Assembly (NCBI GenBank): GCA_002148405.1
Contig: MUGG01000179.1
Coordinates: forward strand, 62,001-126,000
Direction: 5' to 3'
Origin: Alkalinema sp. CACIAM 70d
Lineage (GTDB): Bacteria; Cyanobacteriota; Cyanobacteriia; Leptolyngbyales; Leptolyngbyaceae
DNA length: 64,000 nt
The notes under the pieces were generated by a model. The model did no database searches. It saw nothing but the letters and a program-made list of their open reading frames with translations, and was not told where the DNA came from. Of this stretch, positions 48,497 through 57,656 are shown piece after piece; position 1 is the first letter of the stretch; every line of letters begins with the position of its first letter. The position numbers and the translations under genes were made by a program.

Positions 48497-48658
48497 TTTG
48501 AGGTTAATGTTTGATCCCCCTGACAAAGGTAATTCTAGGGTTTGGGATTACCTGAGGTTAATGATTTACCCTGCGATCGTTGCCGAGTCTGATTTTTGAC
48601 GATCGGTTTGGTCTCAGTTTGTCGATCGACTTAACGACGAATGGAATAAGTAGTCTTG

Positions 48659-48685
48659 AAAAGAGAGCTAATAAAGCTCTCTTTT
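48659..48685. terminator. Terminator after ndhH
   Basis: Perfect 11-bp stem AAAAGAGAGCT/AGCTCTCTTTT with loop AATAA, 160 bp after the stop. It reads in both directions because each arm carries a short A/T tract. Confidence 0.85.
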
Positions 48686-48707
48686 GCTATGGAATGCAAA
48701 AGTAAGG

Positions 48708-48755
48708 GACAATTACGACAGTAGACAATTAAAACAGTAGACGATTACGACTCTC
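48708..48755. repeat. 16-bp tandem array, three copies
   Basis: GACAATTACGACAGTA, GACAATTAAAACAGTA, GACGATTACGACTCTC, directly after the ndhH terminator. Confidence 0.78.
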
Positions 48756-49279
48756 AGCACGGTACTGTCACAATTGCCAAACGATTCTTCGTAGTCTGTC
48801 ACCTTAACTGGGGCAAACTTAAGATGTCTGTGCAGCAATTTGAGCAAGTATTTTGTCTTTGAGCAAATACTTGATCTAGGTATATTTATGCAATTTTTGA
48901 CGGTTTTTAGCTGGTACTAAAATACTCCTTGCGTAAACCCCAATATTGCGTTTTAATCAAATCCTGCATGGTAAAAATAATCTTCTGTCAACGCGAGTTA
49001 AAACATCGAAATTTCTCTGAGACAGTTGAAAAATCGATGGGTTGTCAGATATTGGATTCGCAGAGGGCATTCTTCCCGCTTTCTGGTGTTGTCTTTTGAT
49101 TTCGCTCAGTTGTGCGTTTAAATCTGCCTTCCACTGACCTAGGTTGAGTTCCATATTTTGCTAAACAGCATACTGTCTTCGTGACAGTGAGTTCTGATGC
49201 TGCCATGGATTAGTAACTCCGTCAGTTTTTTTGTCATGCAAAATTGCGTTCACTTTCCCACCCTACACAGAGAGAACTT

Positions 49280-49498
49280 ATGAAGTACCAAGCGCAATTG
49301 ACTCCTTGGGTTATCTATCAAATCTCGGCTGAACAACGCAACCCAGTGAGTCGCTTTCGTCGTCGGAATGATGCAGATGCTTACCTTAAAGTTCTGCGGA
49401 GCACTAAACCTGGTTCCGAATTTCTAGTGGCATTTGACACTGAAAGCTTTGCACAACCTGTTAAAGCTGCTGAAGAAAAGGAACTGGTGACGGTATAG
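49280..49498 (+). CDS. Small hypothetical protein
   Basis: 72 residues from the ATG at 49280, with AGAGAGAA upstream as a moderate ribosome-binding site. MKYQAQLTPWVIYQISAEQRNPVSRFRRRNDADAYLKVLRSTKPGSEFLVAFD reads like a compact alpha/beta protein with a basic, RRR-containing middle. It has no known catalytic motif. Families of this style are common in cyanobacteria, but I cannot name it. Alone between ndhH and the methyltransferase gene, same strand as both. Confidence 0.65.
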   Translation: MKYQAQLTPWVIYQISAEQRNPVSRFRRRNDADAYLKVLRSTKPGSEFLVAFDTESFAQPVKAAEEKELVTV

Positions 49499-49888
49499 CG
49501 ATCGAGGGTTGGCGGACAAGTGATCTTGCTTGGTGTGAAAGTCGTTTTTAGTTAACTCGATAGAGGGTAGCAACACTTAAATCTGCGCTCCATACGCTGT
49601 TGAATGCTGAGTTCAGAGGGTAGATTGATTGTGAAGCTGTGTTCTAAGGATACGGTTGCTAGAAGTTAGCTAATTCGAGAGATCCATTATGCTCTCATCG
49701 ATCCCATGCATGTTGTAGCCCGGAGAACAATTTTCATGGACGATCGCTGAGTTCACCTGACTAGGATCACAAAAATCCCATGATTAGTATTCCGGCAAAT
49801 ATACCGGTTAACTCTTGTGGAACAGATTCTTCTGAGGAGTCTTGTTTTCACAGGAGTTTGATTATAGGAACCTATCTATCTGCTAAGG
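49499..49888. other. Intergenic region upstream of the MidA-like gene
   Basis: No gene seen. A weak inverted repeat CCGG-CAAATATA-CCGG lies near 49793-49808. Confidence 0.4.
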
Positions 49889-51163
49889 GTGAAAGCAGCA
49901 ATGACACAATCTCCAGCCCATGGGTCTACTTGGAGTCTCTCGGACAGTACTGAGGGGCAAGATCGCGCGGGTACCGATTCCAGTAATCCAGAGCTCCTTA
50001 GATTGATAGTCGAACAAATTCAGCAACGATCGCGCCTAACGTTTGCTGAGTTTATGGAATTAGCGCTATACCATCCAGACCAGGGTTACTACGTGAGACG
50101 GGCCTCCAAAATTGGAGCAACGGGGGATTTTTTCACTTCTCCGCATCTGGGGGCAGATTTTGGAGAGATGCTGGCGGAACAGTTTGTTCAGATGTGGGAG
50201 ATTTTAGGTCAACCGCAACCCTTTACCCTGGTGGAAATGGGAGCAGGTCAAGGATTGCTGGCCTCTGATATTCTGCGGTACCTGAGTCAGCGCTATCCTG
50301 ACTGTGCTCGATCGCTGCAATATTGCGTAGTGGAAAAAGTTGCCACCTTAATCGCGGCCCAGAAACGGCAATTAATGCCTTGGATCGATCAGGGATTGGC
50401 CATTCAGTGGACTAGCTTGGAGGCATTGGCAGAGGCTCCGATCGTCGGTTGTTTCTTTTCCAACGAACTCATCGATGCCTTTCCAGTCCATCAAATCCAG
50501 TTCCAAGCGGGACAGCTTCAAGAAATCTACGTGGGCTGGCAGGATTCTCATTTCCTTGAAATCGTAGATCAGCCTTCTACACCGGATTTAGTCACTTATT
50601 TCGATCGTCTGGGGATTGATATTACACACCCGGATTACGCCGATGGTTATCGCAGTGAAGTGAATTTGCTAGCACTGGATTGGATGAAAGCAGTTGCGGC
50701 TGGATTACAACGGGGCTATGTGCTGACGATCGACTATGGCTATCCCGCGAGTCGCTACTATAGCCGCACGCGATCGCAGGGCACATTGCAATGCTACTAC
50801 CAACACAGTCATCATAATGATCCTTATCAGTATGTGGGCAAGCAGGACATTACAGCCCATGTCAACTTCACCGCATTGGAAATGCAGGGCCAGCAGGTTG
50901 GGCTGCAAACCATAGGCGTGACCCAACAGGCGATGTTTTTGATGGCCTTGGGGTTGGGCGATCGCATTGCTAATTTGGGCCAATCGACGGCGGAGGCTCC
51001 CCAGGATATTAATGTCCTGCTGCGGCGACGGGATGCTTTGCACTCTCTGATTAATCCAATGGGGTTAGGGAACTTTGGGGTTCTGGTTCAGTCTAAGGGG
51101 TTAACCGAGTCCGAAAAGCAACATGCCTTAATGGGCTTAACCATTCCCGATCGGATCTTTTAA
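49889..51163 (+). CDS. MidA/NDUFAF7-family class I SAM methyltransferase (DUF185)
   Basis: Protein of 424 residues. RLTFAEFMELALYHPDQGYYVRRASKIGATGDFFTSPHLGADFGEMLAEQF is the DUF185 signature. VEMGAGQGLLASDIL is the SAM motif and FFSNELIDAFPVHQIQ the conserved post-motif block. In mitochondria, the homologue NDUFAF7 dimethylates an arginine of NDUFS2, the counterpart of NdhH, and is needed for complex I assembly. Here it lies 1.4 kb after ndhH on the same strand. Acting on NdhH is therefore possible but not shown. Confidence 0.9.
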   Translation: MKAAMTQSPAHGSTWSLSDSTEGQDRAGTDSSNPELLRLIVEQIQQRSRLTFAEFMELALYHPDQGYYVRRASKIGATGDFFTSPHLGADFGEMLAEQFVQMWEILGQPQPFTLVEMGAGQGLLASDILRYLSQRYPDCARSLQYCVVEKVATLIAAQKRQLMPWIDQGLAIQWTSLEALAEAPIVGCFFSNELIDAFPVHQIQFQAGQLQEIYVGWQDSHFLEIVDQPSTPDLVTYFDRLGIDITHPDYADGYRSEVNLLALDWMKAVAAGLQRGYVLTIDYGYPASRYYSRTRSQGTLQCYYQHSHHNDPYQYVGKQDITAHVNFTALEMQGQQVGLQTIGVTQQAMFLMALGLGDRIANLGQSTAEAPQDINVLLRRRDALHSLINPMGLGNFGVLVQSKGLTESEKQHALMGLTIPDRIF

Positions 51164-51547
51164 ACTCGTATCCCATGGGGTCGTGCTGATTAGATAGCTT
51201 TGGGCCAACAGGATTCGTACCAGTCAATTCAACCCAATCGACTCATATCAATAGTTCGTACCAATAAAACAGGGACACCAACGCTTGGCATCCCTGTAAA
51301 TCCCACGATAAGGTTCATTGAATGTTTAAAAGTCAGCGAACCCTAATTATTCAATTGTTGGTTATTCAGTCGTCGATCGTATCCAGTCTATTTAGTTAAG
51401 GGTTATTTGGTTAAGGGTTATTTAGTTCAGTAGTATTAAATTTTAAGGGGAGATGCAGGATGACTGGTTAAATTCCAGCTTGGAGAATCCCAGATTACCT
51501 GAATCAGCTCAGTGGAAAATTTCGGGACTAGACGAATCAAGGCTAAA
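51164..51547. other. Intergenic region with 15-bp repeats, convergent MidA-like gene/rlpA
   Basis: No gene seen. The two transcripts converge here. The 15-bp array at 51388-51432 is the only marked structure. Confidence 0.4.
51388..51432. repeat. 15-bp tandem array, three copies
   Basis: CTATTTAGTTAAGGG, TTATTTGGTTAAGGG, TTATTTAGTTCAGTA, non-coding. Confidence 0.78.
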
Positions 51548-52654
51548 CTAGCGACCCAAAATATCCAAACGAACCGGAGCCACTCCAGAATCCATGACAC
51601 CAATCAGTCGAGCAGCCCCCGCCGAAAGATCCAGGATGCGTCCACCGTGGTAAGGCCCACGATCGTTAATCCGCACTACGACCGATCGACCTGTATCTTG
51701 GTTGGTGACTCGTACACGGGTTCCCATGGGCAAAGAGGGATGGGCAGCGGTCAAGGCTTCTTGGTTGAAAATCTCGCCGCTGGCTGTGTAATTGCCATCA
51801 AAACCGGGGCCATACCAGGAGGCCCAACCTTGGATTGTACCTACCACATTGCCAAAGGCAATTTGAACCCCCGATGGGCGATTAGGTTTACCTTCTACTT
51901 GACTAATAGGCGTCGCTTCGCCAAATAGCCGACGTAGACGGTTGGCGACTTGCAAAGCATCTTGCTCATTGTCGCGCTGGCTATCGGGCGAAATGGTCTG
52001 TGGATCAAGGGCAACGAGTTCAATTTTGTCAGCGGTGACAACGAACTTACCGTCTTCCGATTGGGTCGCCGCATTCGCACCTTCTTTAGCGGCTTTCCAT
52101 TTTACGGAAATCTTGTCCGCTGCAATCCCCTGCTGGTAGAGCGAATTAATCTGAGCTGCGATCGCACTAGCTCGATTTAGGGGATCGCTGGGATTTGGCT
52201 GTTCAGAAACTTCTGTCGATGCGCTGTCTGCAAGCCCTCTTGCATTGGTCGAAACAGCTTTTGTCTTTTCGCCGGGGCTAAGTTCCTCAACCTGCACTGC
52301 ACCCATCTTGACGCCATCGGCTTCTGTGGGTTGGGAACCTACGAAAGTCAAAACCGGAATATTGCGGACGTACAGCGTCGCAGCTTGTTTTCCAGCAAGT
52401 TCGTGGGAGTAAATCTTCGCAACGGATTCGTCACGAATTGCCTTGCGGCTTGGGGTTTGTTGTTCTCCAACTTTGACTGCTTCCTGAGCAGGTTGGGGAA
52501 CGGATGCCGGAGAAGGTTCAGCTACTTTTGCTAGCTTTGCTTCAAGACTCACACTTTTAGGTTGAGCCATACCAGCTTGAGGTTTTGCAGCGACACCGAC
52601 AACTGTCGAAAAAATTAACAGGCCGGCTAAACTGCCAGAAATTGAGTTGTTCAT
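51548..52654 (-). CDS. rlpA: RlpA-like double-psi beta-barrel protein (septal ring lytic transglycosylase family)
   Basis: Exported cell-wall protein of 368 residues. A signal peptide starts at the ATG at 52654 (MNNSISGSLAGLLIFSTVVGVAAKPQAGMAQ). About 200 variable residues follow, then the C-terminal DPBB domain: GWASWYGPGFDGNYTASGEIFNQEALTAAHPSLPMGTRVRVTNQDTGRSVVVRINDRGPY. The Asp in INDRGP and the His in TAAHPSLP are the expected catalytic pair. RlpA proteins cut naked glycan strands at septa. There is no SPOR domain. A longer frame to 52735 is rejected, as it would bury the signal peptide. Confidence 0.9.
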   Translation of the reverse strand: MNNSISGSLAGLLIFSTVVGVAAKPQAGMAQPKSVSLEAKLAKVAEPSPASVPQPAQEAVKVGEQQTPSRKAIRDESVAKIYSHELAGKQAATLYVRNIPVLTFVGSQPTEADGVKMGAVQVEELSPGEKTKAVSTNARGLADSASTEVSEQPNPSDPLNRASAIAAQINSLYQQGIAADKISVKWKAAKEGANAATQSEDGKFVVTADKIELVALDPQTISPDSQRDNEQDALQVANRLRRLFGEATPISQVEGKPNRPSGVQIAFGNVVGTIQGWASWYGPGFDGNYTASGEIFNQEALTAAHPSLPMGTRVRVTNQDTGRSVVVRINDRGPYHGGRILDLSAGAARLIGVMDSGVAPVRLDILGR

Positions 52655-53092
52655 ACTGTCCTTAGTGTGAAGAAGCACTCTAGACGGAGTACGACAACCA
52701 CGATCGCGGCCTACTTCGGTGGAAGTAGCTCGCATGAAATTGTGGCTGATGCATAAAATGACGCATAACTCGTACTCAATCCGCGTTCATCTCTGAGTTC
52801 GGAACTGCAACAGACTAACATGAAGTTTTGGGTCTTTGTATCTAGCAACTATACGGAAGCCAGAAAACTTTACCTTAACTTCATAAAACATAATTCCCTA
52901 AAATGCTCTTTCTGTAAACAGATCACCCCTTTTTTAAGAAAAAATTCAAACGGGAACTTCATGAAAACTTTATATAAAATTCAGGAATTCTGGACGGGGA
53001 CGTGAATCCAGCAAATTGAAGTGCGGATTGAACTGCGGAAGGATGGCATAGGGGTAAAATGACCTTTGCGGTGTTTCCGATGAGTAATTCCT
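52655..53092. other. Divergent intergenic region rlpA/purM
   Basis: No gene recognised; the region is AT-rich between 52840 and 52985. Both promoters are expected here. Confidence 0.4.
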
Positions 53093-54121
53093 ATGGACTA
53101 TCGATCGGCTGGTGTAGATGTTGAAGCGGGGCGCGATTTTGTCAAGCGCATCACCCAAACGGTGGAGCGAACCTACCGTCCGGAAGTACTGGGGCGATTG
53201 GGCGGATTTAGCGGCCTCTTCGACTTGCCGAAGGGATATTCCGAGCCAGTTTTGGTGTCGGGAACGGATGGGGTGGGTACCAAGCTGAAGTTGGCCCACC
53301 AACTCGATCGTCATGACACAGTAGGGATTGATTTAGTCGCGATGTGCGTCAATGACGTCCTGTGCTGCGGGGCAGAACCGCTATTCTTTCTGGACTATTT
53401 AGCCACTGGACATTTGGAACCCGCCCAGTTGGCGCAGGTCGTAGAGGGTATTGCCAAGGGCTGCGAATTGTCCGGCTGTGCGCTGCTGGGGGGAGAAACG
53501 GCGGAGATGCCGGGATTCTACCAAGCCGGTGAGTATGACCTAGCCGGGTTCTGCGTGGGAATTGTGGAAAAAAGTCGGATCCTGGATGGTTCCCAAGTGC
53601 AACTGGGGGATGTGGCGATCGGGCTGGCCAGCAGTGGTGTGCACAGTAATGGATTTAGCCTTGTGCGGAGAATTATTGCCGACCAGGGCTTGGGTTGGGC
53701 CGAGGCTCCAGCGGCACTGGGCGGCAAAACCCTAGGGGAAACGCTGTTGACTCCGACACAGCTCTATGTCAAACCCGTGCGCGAAGCGATGCAAGCAGGC
53801 CTCGAGATTCATGGGCTAGCGCATATTACTGGGGGCGGACTTCCCGAGAATTTGCCCCGCTGTTTGGGCGCTGGTCAAACGGTGAAGCTGGATCCAACAT
53901 CCTGGGAGGTGTTGCCAATCTTCCAGTGGTTGGCCGAGGTAGGTCAGGTCTCACCTATTAATATGTTTAATACCTTTAATATGGGAATCGGATTAGTGGT
54001 ATTGGTTCCTGCCGATCGGGCCCAAGCCAGTCTGGACTTTTTCCAAGCCCAAGGCATCGCCGCCTATCGTATTGGGGAAGTGGTTGCGGGGAATGGCGAG
54101 TTGCTGGGGTTGCCGGAGTAG
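53093..54121 (+). CDS. purM: Phosphoribosylformylglycinamidine cyclo-ligase
   Basis: Closes the imidazole ring to give AIR in purine synthesis, using ATP. The start [17 protein letters not shown], the [13 protein letters not shown] block and [27 protein letters not shown] are PurM signatures. [13 protein letters not shown] and [16 protein letters not shown] follow. 342 residues. It is followed four bases later by rsmA, forming an operon purM-rsmA-ispE. Confidence 0.96.
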   Translation: MDYRSAGVDVEAGRDFVKRITQTVERTYRPEVLGRLGGFSGLFDLPKGYSEPVLVSGTDGVGTKLKLAHQLDRHDTVGIDLVAMCVNDVLCCGAEPLFFLDYLATGHLEPAQLAQVVEGIAKGCELSGCALLGGETAEMPGFYQAGEYDLAGFCVGIVEKSRILDGSQVQLGDVAIGLASSGVHSNGFSLVRRIIADQGLGWAEAPAALGGKTLGETLLTPTQLYVKPVREAMQAGLEIHGLAHITGGGLPENLPRCLGAGQTVKLDPTSWEVLPIFQWLAEVGQVSPINMFNTFNMGIGLVVLVPADRAQASLDFFQAQGIAAYRIGEVVAGNGELLGLPE

Positions 54122-54125
54122 CCCG

Positions 54126-55019
54126 ATGGTCAAAACGCGCAAACAGTTTGGACAACACTGGCTGAAAAGTGAAAAAGCCCTCAGCAAAATTGTGACTGCT
54201 GCGGAGTTAAAAGACACTGATCGAGTTCTGGAAATTGGGCCAGGAACGGGAATCCTAACGCGACCGTTATTGCAAGCGGCACAGTCTGTTGTTTCGGTGG
54301 AAATCGATCGTGATCTGTGTGACTTGCTGGGGAAGAAGTTAGGAAAAATTGAAAATTTTTTATTGCTGCAAGGTGATTTTCTATCTCTAGAGTTGTCGCA
54401 ATTATTACAGCCCTTTGAGCCGTTTCAAAACCCTAACAAAGTTGTTGCAAACATTCCGTACAACATCACCGGGCCGATTCTTGAGAAATTGCTAGGACGC
54501 ATTGCAGAACCGAATCCCCAGCCTTTTGAGTCGATCGTGCTGCTGGTGCAGAAGGAAGTGGCATTACGGGTCTGTGCCAATGCTGGAAATCACAACTACG
54601 GTGCGCTGTCGGTACGGGTGCAATATTTAGCGGATTGTGAGTTTCTCTTTGATGTCCCTGCGCAAGCATTTCAGCCGCCGCCCAAAGTCGATTCTGCGGT
54701 AATTCGGATTAAGCCCCGTCCGATCGCGCAACCGGCCCAAAGTCCCAAGCATTTAGAGACGATTTTGAAGCTAGGGTTTGCCAGTCGGCGCAAGATGTTG
54801 CGGAATAACCTGAAGAGTTTAATTGAACCCAATGACCTGAATGGGTTACTAGAGTCCCTATCCCTCAATCCTCAGGTGCGGGCGGAGGATCTCAGTGTGG
54901 AGAATTGGGTCAATTTGAGCGATCGATTATTGGCGCGATCGGGAAATGAGATCTTGGACAGTGAGCGATCGGACAGCGCAAGCATGGCAAATAGGATAGA
55001 GGGAGGCTCGGAAGCATGA
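54126..55019 (+). CDS. rsmA: 16S rRNA dimethyladenosine transferase
   Basis: Dimethylates two adjacent adenosines in the 3' end of 16S rRNA (A1518/A1519). KTRKQFGQHWLKSEKALSKIV, VLEIGPGTGILTRPLL (SAM motif), VVANIPYNITGPILEKL (NxPY catalytic block) and FQPPPKVDSAVIRI are all RsmA/KsgA features. I use the ATG at 54126 (297 aa), just after the purM stop; the frame opening at 54072 overlaps purM. Its last bases overlap the ispE start by four. Confidence 0.95.
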   Translation: MVKTRKQFGQHWLKSEKALSKIVTAAELKDTDRVLEIGPGTGILTRPLLQAAQSVVSVEIDRDLCDLLGKKLGKIENFLLLQGDFLSLELSQLLQPFEPFQNPNKVVANIPYNITGPILEKLLGRIAEPNPQPFESIVLLVQKEVALRVCANAGNHNYGALSVRVQYLADCEFLFDVPAQAFQPPPKVDSAVIRIKPRPIAQPAQSPKHLETILKLGFASRRKMLRNNLKSLIEPNDLNGLLESLSLNPQVRAEDLSVENWVNLSDRLLARSGNEILDSERSDSASMANRIEGGSEA

Positions 55020-55966
55020 CACGGTCTTACACACTCATTGCACCCGCAAAAATCAACCTGTATTTAGGCATTGTGGGTAGCCGAGCCGACGGGTTCCATG
55101 AACTGGTCATGGTGCTACAAAGTATTGGTCTGGCCGATACGGTGACGGTGCAGGAAATTCGTGGCCAGGACATTCAGATTACCTGCGATCAGCCCGATGT
55201 GCCCGTGGATGAAACCAATTTGGCTTGGAAAGCAGCGGATTTGATGCGGCGCAATTTTCCCGAAGCAGCGGCTAAACATGGGGGCGTGGCGATCGCAATC
55301 CAAAAACGCATCCCCATGGGGGCAGGCTTAGCAGGGGGATCGGCGGACTGCGCGGCGGTGCTGGTGGGGATTGATCTGCTGTGGAATTTAGGGCTGACGC
55401 AATCGGAATTGCAGGATTTGGCGGCCATGCTGGGGTCAGATATTCCCTTCTGTGTTTCCGGCGGCACCGCGATCGCGACAGGGCGGGGGGAAGTGCTCGA
55501 TCCTTTGCCTGACCTCGACAATATCTATGTGGTATTGGCGAAGTATCGTGATTTGCCAGTATCGACCCCCTGGGCGTACAAAACCTTCCGCGCCAATTTT
55601 GGCCACACCTATCCCGAGAGTCCCGAAGCGCTGGATGGTCGCAAGCGGGCCATGCAGTCCGGGGAAATGATGCAGGCGATCGCCCACAAAGATGCGAAGG
55701 CGATCGGGCGGTTGCTCTACAACGATTTGGAAAAGGTGGTACTGCCGGAATATCCCCAAGTGCAAGCGTTGCGCGATCGCTTCGCGGAAATTGGCTGTCT
55801 GGGCACGATGATGTCGGGTTCTGGTTCGACGGTCTTTGCCTTAGCGGAATCCCAGGAAGCAGCGGAGACGATTTGTTCTAAGATGCGATCGATGGTTCCC
55901 GATGAAGATTTGGAACTCTGGGTGACGCAATTTAACCAGTCGGGTGTTCGTTTAGCTGCAACGTAA
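55016..55966 (+). CDS. ispE: 4-diphosphocytidyl-2-C-methyl-D-erythritol kinase
   Basis: GHMP kinase of the MEP isoprenoid pathway. APAKINLYLGIVGSRADGFHEL, IPMGAGLAGGSADCAAVL (the phosphate loop) and GTMMSGSGSTVFAL are diagnostic. The ATG overlaps the rsmA stop (ATGA), so the genes are translationally coupled, an arrangement common in bacteria. 316 residues. MEP products feed carotenoid, phytol and plastoquinone tails in this organism. Confidence 0.96.
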   Translation: MTRSYTLIAPAKINLYLGIVGSRADGFHELVMVLQSIGLADTVTVQEIRGQDIQITCDQPDVPVDETNLAWKAADLMRRNFPEAAAKHGGVAIAIQKRIPMGAGLAGGSADCAAVLVGIDLLWNLGLTQSELQDLAAMLGSDIPFCVSGGTAIATGRGEVLDPLPDLDNIYVVLAKYRDLPVSTPWAYKTFRANFGHTYPESPEALDGRKRAMQSGEMMQAIAHKDAKAIGRLLYNDLEKVVLPEYPQVQALRDRFAEIGCLGTMMSGSGSTVFALAESQEAAETICSKMRSMVPDEDLELWVTQFNQSGVRLAAT

Positions 55967-56001
55967 TTAGATCCGGAGCAAATACATAGGGGTACAAGAA
56001 C

Positions 56002-56334
56002 ATGACTAACGAAGATAATAGAGATTCAATCACAACAACCAACGCTGAACCAAATAATGCGCCAACACCATTACGCTGTTTTGTAGGCGCGATCGTTGCG
56101 GCAGGAATTTCTTACTTGGCATGGAATCTAACTCAGTCGATCGCACTAGCCTTTGCCGCCAAGCAAATCACCTCCGATAATATGATTGTGATTCGGATCT
56201 CGATCGCGGTGCGAACTCTTGTAGTGGGATTATCGACCTTTGGGGCAGGAATTTTTGGATTTGCAGCTTTGGGATTAACTGGTCTTGGGATTAAGTTACT
56301 GATTGCCCCAGATAAACCTTCAGAAAATTCCTAA
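56002..56334 (+). CDS. DUF3082 membrane protein
   Basis: A 110-residue protein with a disordered Asn/Thr-rich start and two hydrophobic helices, LRCFVGAIVAAGISYLAWNLTQSIALAFA (24-52) and VRTLVVGLSTFGAGIFGFAALGLTGLGIKLLI (70-101). Composition and order match DUF3082, a cyanobacterial and plastid family of unknown function that often follows ispE. It is 35 bp after ispE on the same strand and probably co-transcribed. Confidence 0.85.
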   Translation: MTNEDNRDSITTTNAEPNNAPTPLRCFVGAIVAAGISYLAWNLTQSIALAFAAKQITSDNMIVIRISIAVRTLVVGLSTFGAGIFGFAALGLTGLGIKLLIAPDKPSENS

Positions 56335-56421
56335 GCGAGCTGAGTAAGTTGATATTAGCCTTACGACTAAAAAACGAGGCCAACGACTATGCTTCCATCG
56401 GCTTCTAGATAACATTGTTCG

Positions 56422-56628
56422 ATGAGCATCCACCCTCGAATAACAATCCATATGGTCTATGACACCAGCTATGATGATCGGGGCCATGTCACCCGTGAAA
56501 TCGATGCGTCAGGCAAAATCGCGGCGGATCTACAAAGAGAACAATTGGGTAAAGTCGGAAACGGTGATTTTAGCTCGATCGGCTTTTCCCAGAATGCGAT
56601 CGCGATTCTAAGTCATCGATCTGTCTAG
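56422..56628 (+). CDS. Possible small protein, unknown
   Basis: 68 codons, MSIHPRITIHMVYDTSYDDRGHVTREIDASGKIAADLQREQLGKVGNGDFSSIGFSQNAIAILSHRSV. I do not recognise it. Codon choice looks normal for this genome and the frame ends four bases inside the convergent Rpn gene. No ribosome-binding site is visible. It may be a real small gene, a remnant, or chance. Confidence 0.35.
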   Translation: MSIHPRITIHMVYDTSYDDRGHVTREIDASGKIAADLQREQLGKVGNGDFSSIGFSQNAIAILSHRSV

Positions 56629-57575
56629 TCTTGACGTTCCAGCCAATTGGTGAGGTCATCTATCGACTCAAAATCGAGCAAATTTTCACCGAGGGATTCG
56701 AGCTGAGCGATCGAGAGGGTGTTGATTTGATCGAGGGTGCGATCGTCAATGAAGCCAAACTTACGATTCAGTAGACGAATGAGGATTGCTCGTTCCCCTG
56801 AAATCAATCCCCGTTCTTCAGCCATGCGTTCCCATGTGGTGACATACTTCATTTGCCTTGCCTCCTCAAATGCCTTCAACTCAACCTGGAATTGCTTCTC
56901 CCACGCCTCCGGTAACCACATCAGCCAATCCAGGAAGTGGTTCATCTCCAGTATATCCTGGTCACAATAGCCACGGTCATACAGCATTGTCGTCAAGCGA
57001 TAGCGCCAGTTCTTTCGCTGTTCAGGCTGATTATGCGTCTCCTTTGTCTTAAGCTGTGCCATCACAACCACGGCAAAGGGATTGCGGCTCTCCTCCAATC
57101 CGGCCCAATCAGACTCATAATCGAGTAACTTAATCGTCGGAAACCGAAACTCGGTCGAACAGCCCCAAAGCGCATCCCGAAATCCGCCCGGTCGCCAAGT
57201 TTTGCTATCGTCGGGCAGAATTGCCAAACTGACCACGGGGCAGTTGTACCGATCGCGTAGCCGATAGTTATAGCTATACATTCTGGCCTCGAAGCCCGAT
57301 TCATCTTCATTTTGGACTTCAATGTGACAAATGACGATCGCCTTCTCACCGCTGAGACGATGCACTTCTACGAGCTTATCCGCATAGCGTTTGGGCATTT
57401 CAGCATCCCGCACCACCTTTTGCAGCTCCTTGTCCAGAAACCGAGTTGGCGTTGACCAATCAATATCAGCTTCAATAGGAGGGAAGAAAAATGCCAGAAA
57501 ATCTCTGAAATATAGTTCTATAAACGTTTTCCAGGGATTGTCATAGTCGGTCTTAGCGGTTTGAGGCTGGCTCAT
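56625..57575 (-). CDS. Rpn-family recombination-promoting nuclease / PD-(D/E)XK protein with DUF4351
   Basis: 316 residues from the ATG at 57575. The N-terminal DUF4372/Rpn-type nuclease core shows FIELYFRDFLAFFFP, the acidic D in FLDKELQKV, and EKAIVICHIEVQNEDESGFEARMYSYNYRL, with ExQ in the position of the ExK active site. The C-terminal DUF4351 helical segment runs from about residue 265 (ISGERAILIRLLNRKFGFIDDRTLDQINTLSIAQLESLGENLLDF). Such proteins are spread by transfer and are numerous in cyanobacteria; relatives cleave DNA and raise recombination. No inverted repeats or partner genes mark an element here. Confidence 0.87.
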   Translation of the reverse strand: MSQPQTAKTDYDNPWKTFIELYFRDFLAFFFPPIEADIDWSTPTRFLDKELQKVVRDAEMPKRYADKLVEVHRLSGEKAIVICHIEVQNEDESGFEARMYSYNYRLRDRYNCPVVSLAILPDDSKTWRPGGFRDALWGCSTEFRFPTIKLLDYESDWAGLEESRNPFAVVVMAQLKTKETHNQPEQRKNWRYRLTTMLYDRGYCDQDILEMNHFLDWLMWLPEAWEKQFQVELKAFEEARQMKYVTTWERMAEERGLISGERAILIRLLNRKFGFIDDRTLDQINTLSIAQLESLGENLLDFESIDDLTNWLERQD

Positions 57576-57656
57576 GCTGCAGAACAAAAAAGTAGTTTAA
57601 ATGTTCTAAATTCTAGCAGCTTTGACCCAGCGTTCAATTTGATCAATCATACTGTT

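Larger units (their letters stand above)
48497..49279. other. Intergenic region after ndhH
   Basis: It contains the ndhH terminator, a 16-bp array and the promoter of the next small gene. A minus-strand frame (48957-49154, MELNLGQWKADLNAQLSEIKRQHQKAG...) looks faintly protein-like but has no ribosome-binding site. Confidence 0.45.

Noticed and set aside
48957-49154. Minus-strand frame MELNLGQWKADLNAQLSEIKRQHQ...
   Set aside because: The first 27 residues look protein-like, but there is no ribosome-binding site, the rest is unconvincing, and it may be a decayed gene. Not strong enough to call.
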